DNA from: Chlorophyllum brunneum | Taxonomy: Eukaryota > Basidiomycota > Agaricomycetes > Agaricales > Agaricaceae | DNA: 64,000 nt | Assembly: GCA_963576785.1 (NCBI GenBank) | Contig: OY756146.1 | Coordinates: 434,001 to 498,000 of the forward strand | Direction: 5' to 3' | In this document: positions 36,588-47,578 of the stretch, in pieces | Numbering within the stretch: the first letter of the stretch is position 1 | Layout: every line of letters starts with the position of its first letter | Notes under the pieces: generated by a model | Seen by the model: the letters and a program-made list of their open reading frames with translations, nothing else | Told to the model about the DNA's origin: nothing | Database searches by the model: none | Translations under genes and position numbers: made by a program

Positions 36588-38538
36588 GAAGATAGTAAGG
36601 GGTGTAAAAGTAAGAACGACTGTGTACTTCTTTTCACGAAATCGTTGTCTTGATTCTAGTCATTGAGCCGCATATATAAGCATTTGGAGGCAGAGACGTG
36701 AGGTCGCACATGACGAGACATACCTGGATCCCGCTGGCCTGAACCATCTGCTGCATGACCAAGAAGGGCTGTTCGTGTAATTTTTTTTTCATCAGTTAGA
36801 ATCGAAGAATGTCGTAGGGTTAAAGATAGACGTACGAGAGTCCTCCTCCGCCCCACCAGTGTGCGAATCCGAACCTGCCGGTGCCATATGAGCGATGCCA
36901 GAGCGGGTTTGAGAGCCTCATGTGAGCATATACTTACGTTCTCCAAGTCCATTTGTAGATGGACGTGTTTCTACATTCCCTGAGGAAGGCAGAGAATAGT
37001 TATAAAAAGTTGAGGCTAATGTCATGTGAGGTACAGACCAGATGTTACTGAGGAGAGAACCACACTTTTAACGACGTGCTCATGGGAGAAGAAAGAAAAA
37101 TATAGGCTTACCTTGGCCTCCATGGCTCGCAGAAGACGCCGAGTATCGCCGAGCAGGTGCATTACCCCCTACGATTGGTCAGGGGAATAAAACTGCTGGT
37201 CTTGACGAGGGAATGGAAGACTCCAAACGCACCTGGTTCACCCCCATTTGCCATTTCAGTCGATGAAGAACGGCGCGAATATGCGGTTAGGGCAAGAACG
37301 CCACCTAGGGAGAGGTCAGGTCGCCGAGGCTTTGTGGAGTGTAACCTTTATTAACCACCGGTTCGATAATTTAACAGCGAGAAGCCACACCAATGGCAAG
37401 AGAGGACGATTGTACCGCGGATGCTGAAACGAGCGATGTGAGGACACAAAGAATCCACCTAAAAGATGCAGATGACTCTTGACAGTCGAACTGTTGCGGT
37501 GCTGGAGCGTTAAACCACATATATGTTACTGCCAGGCATCACTAGTGCATATGATCTGGCACTAACAGTAGCTTCTACTTCTCAACCTATGCAAAGGAAC
37601 GGCCCAAAAGCTCAAACCAAGGGTGATAGCGCCCAGAGAGAGGGAAGAGGAGAGTCGGAAGAGGCACAGAGAGAGACGGTGATGAGCTCATCGCCACACC
37701 CCACCCCGCACGTTGCTCGGGTGCTCACGTGCTCGCGCCCTACTCGGTCGATGTCTGGATTTCTACCGCCTAAGAACTTATCTGATGCAAGCTCTGATCG
37801 TCATATCGCTGGCATAGGAACCTGGTTTTGGGCTACTGGGCTGTACCAGCACCGACCAGCGGACGCCAGAGCACTGCTTGCATAATGTGCCGATAAAAAC
37901 ACGAGCAAATTAACTCACAAGCTTCAACATCGACACAGATCAAAATATCATCAAATCTGCCAACTAAACTCCAGCAGAAGGTGGTCGACAGCGAGAGCAA
38001 TCATAGGCACACAGCGCGCCTCTTCACCATGCTGGCTGCCAGTCGCAACGTGTTGGCATCAAGCAACGACGGGGGCTACACGCTAAAAATAAACACCAAG
38101 GGCCAGCTTCGGGAACTGCAATCAGGGTCCACAAGCGTCCATGTCCTCTCACAGATACATACCACCCATCCTGATACATACCACCCATCCTGACGCCTCC
38201 AGCCGTGACACAGACTCGGTCTTTATAGTCCGTCAGCCAACCAGAAAGGAGGGTCCCCACTGACCATCAAATGGCAGCGCCGCCATCATTCAACACGCAT
38301 AACTGGCAGCGTCTCCGTCACACACATTCAATGTCGAGATCATCCAAGAATAAATCCATGAGACCAAACACCCAAGACGTCAGTTCATCATTTGCTTCCT
38401 TCTCTTCCCCATCCTTTGCAGGTTGCGCCCACAAGAACTGAACCTCGACGTAGACCGTTGAGTAACCGCGGTCGTTCCCATCATAATCGTTTAACAAGAA
38501 AGAAGCCAAGTTGAAGAAAGCGTATCATCATCACTATC
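36588..38538. other. intergenic region
   Basis: Almost 2 kb between divergent genes (GH27 copy B on -, receptor-like gene on +). Frames at 36952-36656 (-), 37157-37354 and 37523-37885 (+) are low-complexity or unsupported. No gene called. Confidence 0.5.
38153..38190 (+). repeat. 19-bp tandem direct repeat, 2 copies
   Basis: Two perfect adjacent copies of GATACATACCACCCATCCT at 38153-38171 and 38172-38190, in the region upstream of the receptor-like gene. Confidence 0.85.
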
Positions 38539-40023
38539 ATGTACCTGGGAAAGAGTATGCACATTTCGCTGTTCCGTGCCTATTCACTTATCCTGGGCGA
38601 TATTCCAGGATCAGACCAACTCACGAATGATACAACCCATAATCGCTTCGTCCTCGCGTTCATTATCATGCAACTCATCGGCGCCGGAGGACTGACTCTG
38701 ATATTACTCACGGCGCTAATCAGCAAACGCGTGAAGCGCCATTCGACGTGGTATAGCTTCACCGTATCCTGGATCTTTTCAAGTATATGTTATTGCCTAT
38801 TGTTCTTGGCTGGACAACAAGTCGGAGATCCTCCAAATGATACTCTCTGCACAATTCAAAGCGCCTTGATTTATGCCGCCCCTACTTTGTGAGTCTCTTC
38901 TGTCATACTCACTCCACTTGCTGACATACCATTTCGTAGAACCGCCTGCGCCACCCTCTCGCTGGTCATTCATGTGAGCGTACGCCGAAAGCAGCCTCTA
39001 AAGACACCTGACCCCAATGCAGATGTACTTGAATTTCCGTGCGCTTCTATACACATCGGCCTTCGATGTGCGACCCATAACTGAATTAATGGTACGTATC
39101 TCGTTCATGAAAGATGGTGATAACTCACAATCCATCACCATCAAGCTATTAAGCATGCCTTACCTCGTATGGGGAGTGGTTTTTCTCGGAGTCCTTATCG
39201 TGCGTTCCAATACCCACATATATCTCCCACCAGTCTAAACCTATAAACATGCCCACCAGTTCCAATTGCAACATCCCGAAACCGTCCAACGATCACCTAA
39301 AGGAACTTACTGTGATTGTCGTCTTCCAGAGTTGTAAGTTCCCACAGAAATCCAGTTGTACCTGACTTGCCGACAGATGTTGATGTCTACAGGTCCCGTA
39401 TAGCATCTATTGTGGTGATGATAGCGTCCGCCGTGATAGTTCTGTTATTAGGTGAACCCCCCCTAAATTATACCTCGCCCGGCACCACCAACTGACATAC
39501 GTATTCTGTGCCAGGCGTCCTCGGATACCGTATCATCCAAAAGCGGAAATACATGCTGAAAGAAGGGACAGCATTCGCCATGTTGTCTCGGGTAATCGCC
39601 TTCAGTATCATTGGTATAATGGCGCTAGGGTACGTCCTCCATTATACACAAAAACTCCATACCTCGCTAAATCCAAATTAGCCTCTCCGTAACATTCACC
39701 ATCACAAACGTTCACGACGGAGTATTCGACATGCTTCTCGCATCAGGTAATACATTTATACTTTCCCTTCATATATCAACAACTAATAATACATTTCCAG
39801 TGCCTCTTCTCGCTGCTTTAATTTTCGGTAGTCAATTGGTAAGTCAACTATACGACATCCCATCACCCATCTCACCATTGCCAAGGACTTGATTCGAGTA
39901 TGGATGTGTCAGCGGAACGGATATGTTCCCGCAAGCACCAAGTCTACGGACCATGATGATGAATTCAGACATCTAGGGTCTCCTGATTATAGCAATCATA
40001 GTGGTTGGACCAGTCCTCATTGA
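38539..40023 (+). CDS. seven-transmembrane receptor-like protein
   Basis: Plasma-membrane protein with the look of a fungal GPCR. About nine exons; all joins I traced keep frame from MYLGKSMHISLF to the stop at 40021. Hydrophobic segments in order: VLAFIIMQLIGAGGLTLILL; WYSFTVSWIFSSICYCLLFL; a spliced TACATLSLVIHMYLNFRALL; MPYLVWGVVFLGVLI; IASIVVMIASAVIVLLLGVL; VIAFSIIGIMALGLSVTF; and LLASVPLLAALIFG. A loop after TM4 holds TYCDCRLPE. The N-terminus has an NDT glycosylation site. The short tail is hydrophilic (MCQRNGYVPASTKSTDHDDE). No pheromone-receptor (Ste3) signature that I recognise; the ligand is unknown. An unrelated 7TM family sits 1.6 kb downstream. Confidence 0.75.
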
Positions 40024-41660
40024 ACTTTTTTTTTTTTATCACTGTCGTCTACTTTTGTTTAATAGGTTTGGAGTACTGCCTTCGTTATCAGAACACGCGA
40101 GGCGTCGGATCATTGGCGAGAGGGCAAGGTACAGGAGAGAAACAGGCGACATTTGACAGCCAGGCTGTCCAGATTCATTGCCTCTCTCCACAGTGACATG
40201 AATCACTTGGATTCCCGCTCTAGAGAAACCGATTCACGTGGCCCAGAAAAGGAGCATGGGTCACATGTTGCGGGAACGTGAAAAGCTCATCATGTCTGTG
40301 GAATGGATAGCCACGACCTGAAGTTTCATGATCCCGCTCAGCATTCCCCGACATTAACGTGCGCGCCCTGATATATATCTCAATAGATTCCTTGCAAGTA
40401 TACCCGAAGATTCGATTTCTGTACAAAGTCCATTATCATCACGCAGGACTAAGTTCTTTTTGTTTCTTCACGGAGCCCTGCATCGTTGATCGTCATCTCG
40501 ACAAGCAATTCTGCGGCGGGGCGTCGCTACATTCCGGACGATACGCGAATCGTGATTGAGGCGCAGCACCTTTATATCTATCACTTGACACCCTTTGTGT
40601 TCCGACAAATCACGGCGTCCAAGGAGCTTGGAGTCTCCGGTTATTTGAATTTGTCATGTGAGCATTTGTACAATATCTTAGAGGTCAACGTGGAGATTTG
40701 GCCTTTGTCATCTCCGCTTTACGTTCCATCTTTGATCGAAATGTGGTGAACTATTTCTTGAGCATTATCATGAGAAGTGCGTGCCTTTTAACTGCTGACA
40801 CAAAGTGCCTTCCCGTAGAAGACATTGTCAAGGTGTTCCGCAGTGCATTGCGTCGACCCACATTACTTTGTGACTAGATGTGTAAAGTTCATTCCGGTGC
40901 GTTCCCATAGTCACCAAGTTGAATATAGCTCCCGAAGGTGCCCCGGCGAGCGAGAATCGACGAACGCCGAGTCGGTCATCCTCCTGAAATTCCGATTCAC
41001 TATACGCGTGACCCCATGATCCACAAGAGACTCCTCCAAGAGATCCTCCAGAGATCCTAGTACGCGTACTATTTTGTATCAGCATCACCTATACGACTTG
41101 GATAATGCCAGAAGCCCTAGTACGATAGTTTAGATAAGTGCCAGGGTAGTTTTTGCTCTGTGAAACGAGGGAAGGTGATAGTTAATTCTTCACTGCTGGA
41201 CGCACCTCCGAGACCTATGAGATTCACAATCCCCGTCCTGTGATCAATATCGCATCGGGTATCATCTTCGTGATTGGCGAGCAGAATTCTGCTCCGTCTA
41301 CTTCCGTGTCTCATCTTTTTCTGTGTGAGTTCGTATCTGCGTGTGTGGTAGCACCCACTGATCTTCTCGTTTCTTGGTGACCACTGGGCGCTATATCAAT
41401 CCACCAACACAACTGTGCTCATCGCCATCACCCATGTCTTTATTTTTGTTCGTCACTTGGCAGATCCGCACATATAACTGATCTACCCAAGCTTCATTCC
41501 CCCTGCGGATAAAAGATATGTATGATACACCGGACCAAGCCCAAGTACACCACTTTTTATCCCTTTCTTCCTAGCACTGCGGGACAAACCAATGCACATA
41601 TATATACTGGGACCAGTTTCTGCTCTTGCATACAAATTCCCATGTTGAATGTCTGCCTCC
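40024..41660. other. intergenic region
   Basis: No gene seen. A T run lies at 40028-40038 just after the receptor-like gene stop. Frames at 40359-40749 are short and unsupported. Confidence 0.5.
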
Positions 41661-42810
41661 ATGAGCCAAGTTGAGCTTCCCAACCCGGATGTCTACCTGA
41701 ATCATCTACCGCCTATGGATGCCAAAGATTTTGAGATCAACCGGTGTATTATAATCATGATTTTTGGGGTAGGCTCTTTTCCAGTACATCTACATATAGC
41801 GGTGTAGACTGAACTTTTTCTCTGGGCGAATAGGCAACAATTTGGGATATTTTAGTTTATATTCCGGATGACCTTCAAATCTTGTTACGAAGCCGCTGTC
41901 GACCGACTATTATTTGCTTCTTCCTTTCCAGGTAATACCACTGGCAGATCATTGGGACGAGCTGACACCTTGTACTAGGTTGCTAGCCGCCGCTTATGTT
42001 CTCAGCATTGTCATTCGGACGAGTGTGTTCTGTCTCTTCATCTGGTTTCCAGGAACGCGCATGAACCTTCACCATTTTCTAGCTACGCCCCTGTATGACC
42101 CAAATATCCCGGTTTATGCTGCGGGGACGCTCTGTGTACCATCGATTGGGTGTTCGACATACCTATTCTTGCAGAGGGTTCATGCAGTTTATGCTGATGA
42201 CCGAGGGGTTCGGTGGTTTTTTTCCGCACTTTGGTTTGCATGTACGATGGCCGAGTTGGCTATACCTCTAGGGTTGGTACCAGGCTTCATACCTGGAACC
42301 CACTATTATCTGGTTAGGGATCGTCCTATTGTGGCTCTTGGTGTCATCTCTGGTATTTCGCTTGGCACATCCGTTTTCCTAGCAATTTCGTATAAGATAG
42401 CCTCAAGGCATGCACTGGTGGACGAACGGATCAGCTGGGACACTCTTGTATCTGGGAAGGCACTCCCGCGCCTCTCACGCGCTGTTTTGCAGGGTGGTCA
42501 ACAACACTATCTGTGAGCGACAATTTGGATCATGAGTCTTGGTTATACTTATATGTCACCCCATAGAATCACTGTCGGAATACTGACGTTTGCTACAACC
42601 ATTTTGCTTATTCGATCTGTCCGCCCGCTGATCAAAGACATTGCTGTGGCACCTTTACCACCACTGACGGCTTCTATGGCCAGTCGAGTTTTCCGAAACC
42701 TCAAATTGTTTGATCTAAACGCCGGTGCAACTAACCCAGGTATAGAAATCCTTAATTACGGGAAGTCAACAAGCAGCAGCACCTTTCATCTGCATAACAA
42801 TACAGACTAG
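41661..42810 (+). CDS. agaric multi-pass membrane protein, paralogue 1
   Basis: Integral membrane protein of an uncharacterised family very common in Agaricomycetes. Exons join in frame from the ATG at 41661 (MSQVELPNPDVYLNHLPPMD) to 42810. Segments: CIIIMIFGATIWDILVYIPD; RLLAAAYVLSIVIRT; SIGCSTYLFLQRVHAVYADD; WFFSALWFACTMAELAIPLG; IVALGVISGISLGTSVFLAI; and ITVGILTFATTILLI. The signature LPRLSRAVLQGGQQHYL precedes the last exon, which holds SMASRVFRNLKLFDLN. About seven membrane spans are expected. Exon borders are the same as in paralogues 2 (57910-58998) and 3 (60721-61823). The C-terminus after TNPG differs from both. A broken copy follows at 43.1 kb. Function unknown. Confidence 0.8.
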
Positions 42811-43109
42811 CAACAGCGTGGCACTGGGAATGTGGGTCTGAGTTGAAGATCTCTTGAAAAACGGCGGAATCTAATTATCTTTAATTTTCAAAGGGTGACA
42901 CTCCGAAAAGGCCGCGGTTATCCTTTAGAAGCCACGTCTCTGAAGATTGGGAACTTGGCGGGACCCAAGCGGTAGCGAAGACTGGAAAGGGTTTAGAGAT
43001 TCAATTTGTGTTGGTGTAAGGGTTGTGAAATAGTCCAGGGAGACGCTTCTGGGCTGGGATGAACTGGCCTTCGCATTACACGGAGTAGATGAGGGGAGGG
43101 TACAGGATG

Positions 43110-43560
43110 CAGTTTTTATTCTGCACTCTGGTTCGTATGTACGACGACCGAGCTTGGCATACCTCCATGGTTGGTGCCAGGCTTCATACCCGGAGCTCAC
43201 CCTCACCTGGTTCCCAGGATCGCCCTATTGTGACTCTTGGTATCACCGGCGGTATCCTTCTGGACACCCCAGTTTTACTAGCGATCGCCTCGAAGGGTGC
43301 ATTGACGGATGACCGGATCAGCTGGGCATGCTGTGTCTGGGTTGTTTTGTAGGCGGTCAACAATATTACTTGCAATTGACAATGTGTTGGAACACGATCA
43401 TTGTCGGCATCCTGATACTGACGACTGTCGTTGTGCCTCACCAGCTGATCAAGACCATAATTATGGCGCCTGTAACTCCATTCACGGCTTCCATGGCCAG
43501 TCGAGTTTGCTGAAATTCCAAACTATGTATGTTTATTCTCTGAGCACTACGGCAGCGAGT
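43110..43560 (+). pseudogene. broken copy of the agaric membrane protein family
   Basis: Aligns by eye with 42240-42720 of paralogue 1. Shared blocks include the VPGFIPG-coding region (about 43165-43185), RPIV.LG (43220), DDRISW (43308-43325), GGQQYYL (43350-43372, read in a shifted frame) and SMASRV ending at a TGA (43490-43513). Frames shift at least twice and the SGKALPRLSRAVLQ block is mostly deleted. Upstream exons are missing. Probably a tandem duplicate of the gene at 41661 in decay. Confidence 0.8.
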
Positions 43561-43685
43561 GTTGGTGCTACCACTATACTTCGCACAGTTTGAAGTTTTT
43601 TAAATTATGGGATATAACGAGCAACAGCATCTTGGGGGGATGGGGGATGTTGGTTCACTGGGCACTGGGGAGTGTGTTCAAGCAG

Positions 43686-44291
43686 GCACGTGACAATCAA
43701 GGCGCGTCTGATCTCAGCGCCAAATCACCGTGTCAGACTTCACTAGAGTTTCAACAAGAACAAGAACGACTTCTTGCAACCTCCCATCATATACAGTCTC
43801 GATTCGAGCAGATCCGCACTAAGATTTGTCTCCTCTAGTCCAGAATCGAATGTCGACTAAGGGAATATTGATTTCGAGGATTTCGAGGCATCATCAACAA
43901 TTTAATTGCCCAGACAGTGTGAATTACCTCCGCGAACCCACACGCAATGCTGATTTATACATTTGTACTAATTTCTTGGAAATCTCGAGTTCTAATATCT
44001 GTCAACCCAGTGAAATAGATGATGCCCCCAATCGTCACCGCAGATAATGTACAAGAGCTAGACGCTACCAACAAAGAGAAAAACGTCGGATCCAAAGCCA
44101 CCAAAATGGCCTTGCCCGAGGTACACGATACACACCGCTGGTGTTCCCTCCCGATATTCGGGAGCTAGTGACGATGGATGTATCTGGTGTTGATGGCGGT
44201 TTGTCGCCAGTCATTGGTGCGCATCTCCAGACAAACGCAGTGAACGGCCGGAACAAGGGCAATTCTGACAAGACCAAGGGGGAGCTAACTG
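43686..44291 (+). pseudogene. Sos7-like pseudogene with internal deletion
   Basis: A copy of the gene at 4460-5623, on the opposite strand. It begins upstream of the coding part: GCACGTGACAATCAAGG matches the sequence before the intact start. The ATG is GTG at 43730-43732, followed by a small indel. The N-terminal segment reads LEFQQEQERLLATSHH and stops at a TAG near 43837. The first intron region and the start of exon 2 are recognisable (44019-44130: a DDAP..., TADNV, ELDATNKEK-type match with a 1-nt insertion). At about 44130 the match jumps to the 3' part: LVF.PD.R.L and the last intron (VSGVD), then AHLQTN, ending near GGGGAGCTAA. The long coiled-coil part is missing. Not expected to make a working protein. 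Confidence 0.88.
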
Positions 44292-45209
44292 CTGAAACTC
44301 GCATTTGTGCTGCTATATCTGGGTCTGTAATATGACTGATCTATCTGTTACATGGCGCCATGGACAGGCTGAGAAAGAAAGATCTTGAGGAGCGAATAAT
44401 TCTCTTGCGACTCCCCTTCGGGCCGTTGCTTGGAGCATTCTATCCGACGATGTGCTCACCCTCCGGCTGTGCCCGTCAAATCGCTTCTGTATCCTTTGTC
44501 ACCTCGACATGGGATTGGCTCCAGCGTAAAGCGGCTGATACGTACCGCCCGGGCCACTCAAATTCACCTACATGCTCCTCCATGTGCACTGCGGTACTAA
44601 GCAGCCGATATGCCCGGTAGTGCAATTCATGACCGCCATTTCGCCGCCCAGAAAGAAAAAGCCAAAATATTCCCGCTTCTGATGTGCGCCCGTACTCAGG
44701 TGTTGAGTTATACATCCCCCCTCACTGCCCAGCATACATACAATCCGACGGCTCAGCTTTCACTGGCAAAGTTCTTCCGGAAACGGAGAATCTCACCTTA
44801 ATTCCTTCTGATGGCTACCTCTCAACATACGCGGCTGTCTCCAAAATCCTTTCAAAACCCTCACCCATCGCTGCCGACAGTCGTCCCATCTCCCAAATAA
44901 GCACGCGAATCAATAAGTTGGTGCGTAAGATCGAGTCAGGTGTTCTCCTTTCAGACTATTCATGGGATTCTTAGTCTAATTTCGCCACTACGTATCCTTC
45001 TACCACCGTTCAAACCGTTAAAAAACGGCATATGCTCGGGGAATCCACTCTGGTTCTCTGGATACTCGCCACATTTCACCTATTCACGTACAGTGAAGTG
45101 GTTTTGACAAATGCAGCATTCCTCCGCTCAGGTCTGTGGTGATTGAACGACCAAGCGAGAGCTATAAAACCAACGGTTGAGAGTCGTAATTTTTTGCACT
45201 ACGCCAAAA
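44292..45209. other. intergenic region
   Basis: Between the Sos7-like pseudogene and the third alpha-galactosidase. A frame at 44684-44974 (+) is open for 96 codons (ending ISTRINKLVRKIESGV) but has no recognisable content. The end is the promoter of the GH27 gene; the ATG is at 45210. Confidence 0.45.
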
Positions 45210-47578
45210 TGATCACCACGTTCCTCTGGACAGTGGCTGGCACTTCGCTAAGCCTTTTGAGCTTGATTCAACCAGCGTATGCTTTGAATAACGGTGTAGC
45301 TAGACTCCCAAGTAAGTTAACTCATTTCAGTGATCAGAGTGAGCCCTGACAATGGCAAAGTTCTTGGATACAACAGTAAGCGTGTTGGTGTGGGTGTCAT
45401 ATGTGCAGTATTGATTCGGCCTCTTGCGTAAAAGCTTGGAACGCGTTTCAGGTATGACAGCAGAGGACTCTAGGAATTCCGATTTCCTCATTGTCTGTAG
45501 TGCAACATCGATGAAGACCTTATCCTTGAAACAGCCCAGCTGATGAAGTCCCTTGGTCTCCAAGTAGGCGGTTGTTCGTTATCCCTTATTTTCCCAGCTC
45601 CTTACTGGTTTCTCTCAGGATGCCGGTTACAACTACGTGAACATTGACGACTGTTACGCGGAAAAGAATAGATCTGCGAGTGGTGATATTGTCGAGGGTA
45701 AGACTTACTCCCGTAATTTATATGTGTTTAACTTTTAACTCCGCCTAGATCAAGTGCGTTTCAAAAGCGGTATGAAAAAACTCAATAGACGAGTCCATGC
45801 ACTTGGGTTGTGAGTATTGCACGCGAAAATGACAACACTACCCGAGAACTGACTTGGCGTGCGCTCCGTGATAGTAAAACGGGCATTGTAGGCCTTCCAG
45901 ATATCTTACCTCAACCCAGCCCTGACAAATATTTTTCCCAGTACGGCGATTCCGGATGGTTTACCTGCGGCGGATACCCAGGGTCCTACGATAACGAGCT
46001 TCGTGATCTACGCACTTTCTCCAATTGGGGCTTCGATTATTTAAAGTACGACAACTGCGCTAGTAAGTCTTTTTTTTTTCAGGCGCTCATTTATGCTATG
46101 ACGCTCATTAGATATTTAAAGTTCCCTATGACAGCATCACCCGTACTGGAATCGTCGGAAAGTACCAGCGTATGGCAGATGCCGTCACACGAGTTGCCAA
46201 AGAAACACGCAAACCCCCTATCGTCTTTTCCCTTTGTGAATGGGGTTGGGTATGTCAACTTCTTACAATTGTGTGGAAAAGTCTCGGATATTGATTAACT
46301 CGTCACAGAGCCAAGTCTGGCTGTGAGTTCTTAGAGAACCTGAGAGATTACAACAGAAGCTTATCCCTGTCCTATATACAGTTGGGGTGCCGAACTTGGA
46401 CAAAGTTGGAGGGTATGATATTTTCGTTGTCCTATTGTCTCCCGAGCTCATATCCGAGGTAGACGACAGGAGATATCGCTCCGAAGTGGGATTCCTTGAC
46501 TTTTATCATCAACTTGTGAGTTTCTCCGTTGATCAACTTTGTCTTGGTTACTGAGGCTTCCTGCAGTAATTCCTTCATTACACAAGCGACCGACTTTTAC
46601 GGTAGAAACGATCTGGACATGGTGAGCTTTCAACATACCTCATTTGACAATTGTTCATTTTTCCATCCTAGTTACAACTGTGCGTCAGAACATCCGATAT
46701 CGCAACTATCAGCTGATGAGCGCCTGCAGTGGAAACGGTGGACTAACTTATGAAGAAGCCAAGTCTCACTTCACATCTTGGGCTTTGATGAAGTCGCCGT
46801 TGCTGGTGAGTCGGCTCATCCTTCTATCTCATGTATCATCTCCATCTGAAACGCCTTGATAATCCAAGATTGGCACAAACGTAAGCTTTTGTTTTAATTG
46901 TGCCAAGAAGTAAACTCTCAGCCTCCACCACACAATAGCTATCCGCGATCACGCCTGACGTTCTTGGTATCCTAAAAAATCAAGAAATTCTCGACATCAA
47001 CCAGGATCCTGTTGTCGGCAAGAGTATCTCGCCGTTCAGGTGGGGCATTAACGTTAGTATCATAGAGTTTCTGTGGATTGGTTTCTACCTGCTGACCATT
47101 TGCGTAGCCGGATTGGACGAGTAATAGTACCCACCCCGCACAATACTGGAGCGGCCCGGCTAAGGATGGCGTGGTTTTCATGCTGGTACGTCCCCAAATC
47201 AAGTAGACAGTTCGTTGCGATGCGACCCAGCTCCTTCTAGTTGAACACCCTTGATGAACCCGCTACCATGACCTTCAATCTCACAGAATCGCCTTGGATT
47301 CGTGCGGGTCGTCAATACTCGGTTCGGGTGAGTCGAACGACAGTGGGAAAAATCGATGCTCTCACGGATTTCTGATGATATGATATGATCTCCAGGACCT
47401 CTGGGCCCACACTGATAACGGGACAGCCGTCAGGGTCTTTACGGCTCATGATGTTCCACCACATGGCGTCGTTGCTTTGAAGCTGAAAGATGCTGGTGAT
47501 GAGCCAGCAGGGCTGTACCCTGAGTGTAGCGTTTGGTGGCAATGCACCGATCGGAATGGCACCCGGGTTGGAGGTTGA
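45210..47578 (+). CDS. GH27 alpha-galactosidase, copy C
   Basis: Secreted alpha-galactosidase, intact by tracing about 14 short introns in frame from the ATG at 45210 to TGA at 47576. The signal peptide is MITTFLWTVAGTSLSLLSLI, cut near PAYALNNGVARLP. Core motifs: ILGYNTWNAFQCNIDEDLI, LMKSLGLQDAGYNYVNIDDC, YGDSGWFTCGGYPGSY and YLKYDNCA (nucleophile Asp). LCEWGW keeps the substrate-binding Glu, and SWRTTGDIAPKW carries the acid/base Asp. FITQATDFYGRNDLDM and [14 protein letters not shown] lead to the C-terminal beta domain, ending NGTRVGG. It differs from copies A and B in having CEWG, YGDSGW and GGYPGSY, so it looks like an older paralogue rather than a recent copy. Confidence 0.88.

Noticed and set aside
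37523..37885. 120-codon plus-strand ORF upstream of the receptor-like gene
   Set aside because: Low-complexity, charged composition without a domain or exon context.
44684..44974. 96-codon ORF between the Sos7-like pseudogene and GH27 copy C
   Set aside because: No domain or splice context; length is within what chance gives here.
45327..45480. Apparent loss of the GYNTWN motif in GH27 copy C
   Set aside because: Splicing at about 45376-45431 rebuilds ILGYNTWNAFQC in frame, so the motif is present.
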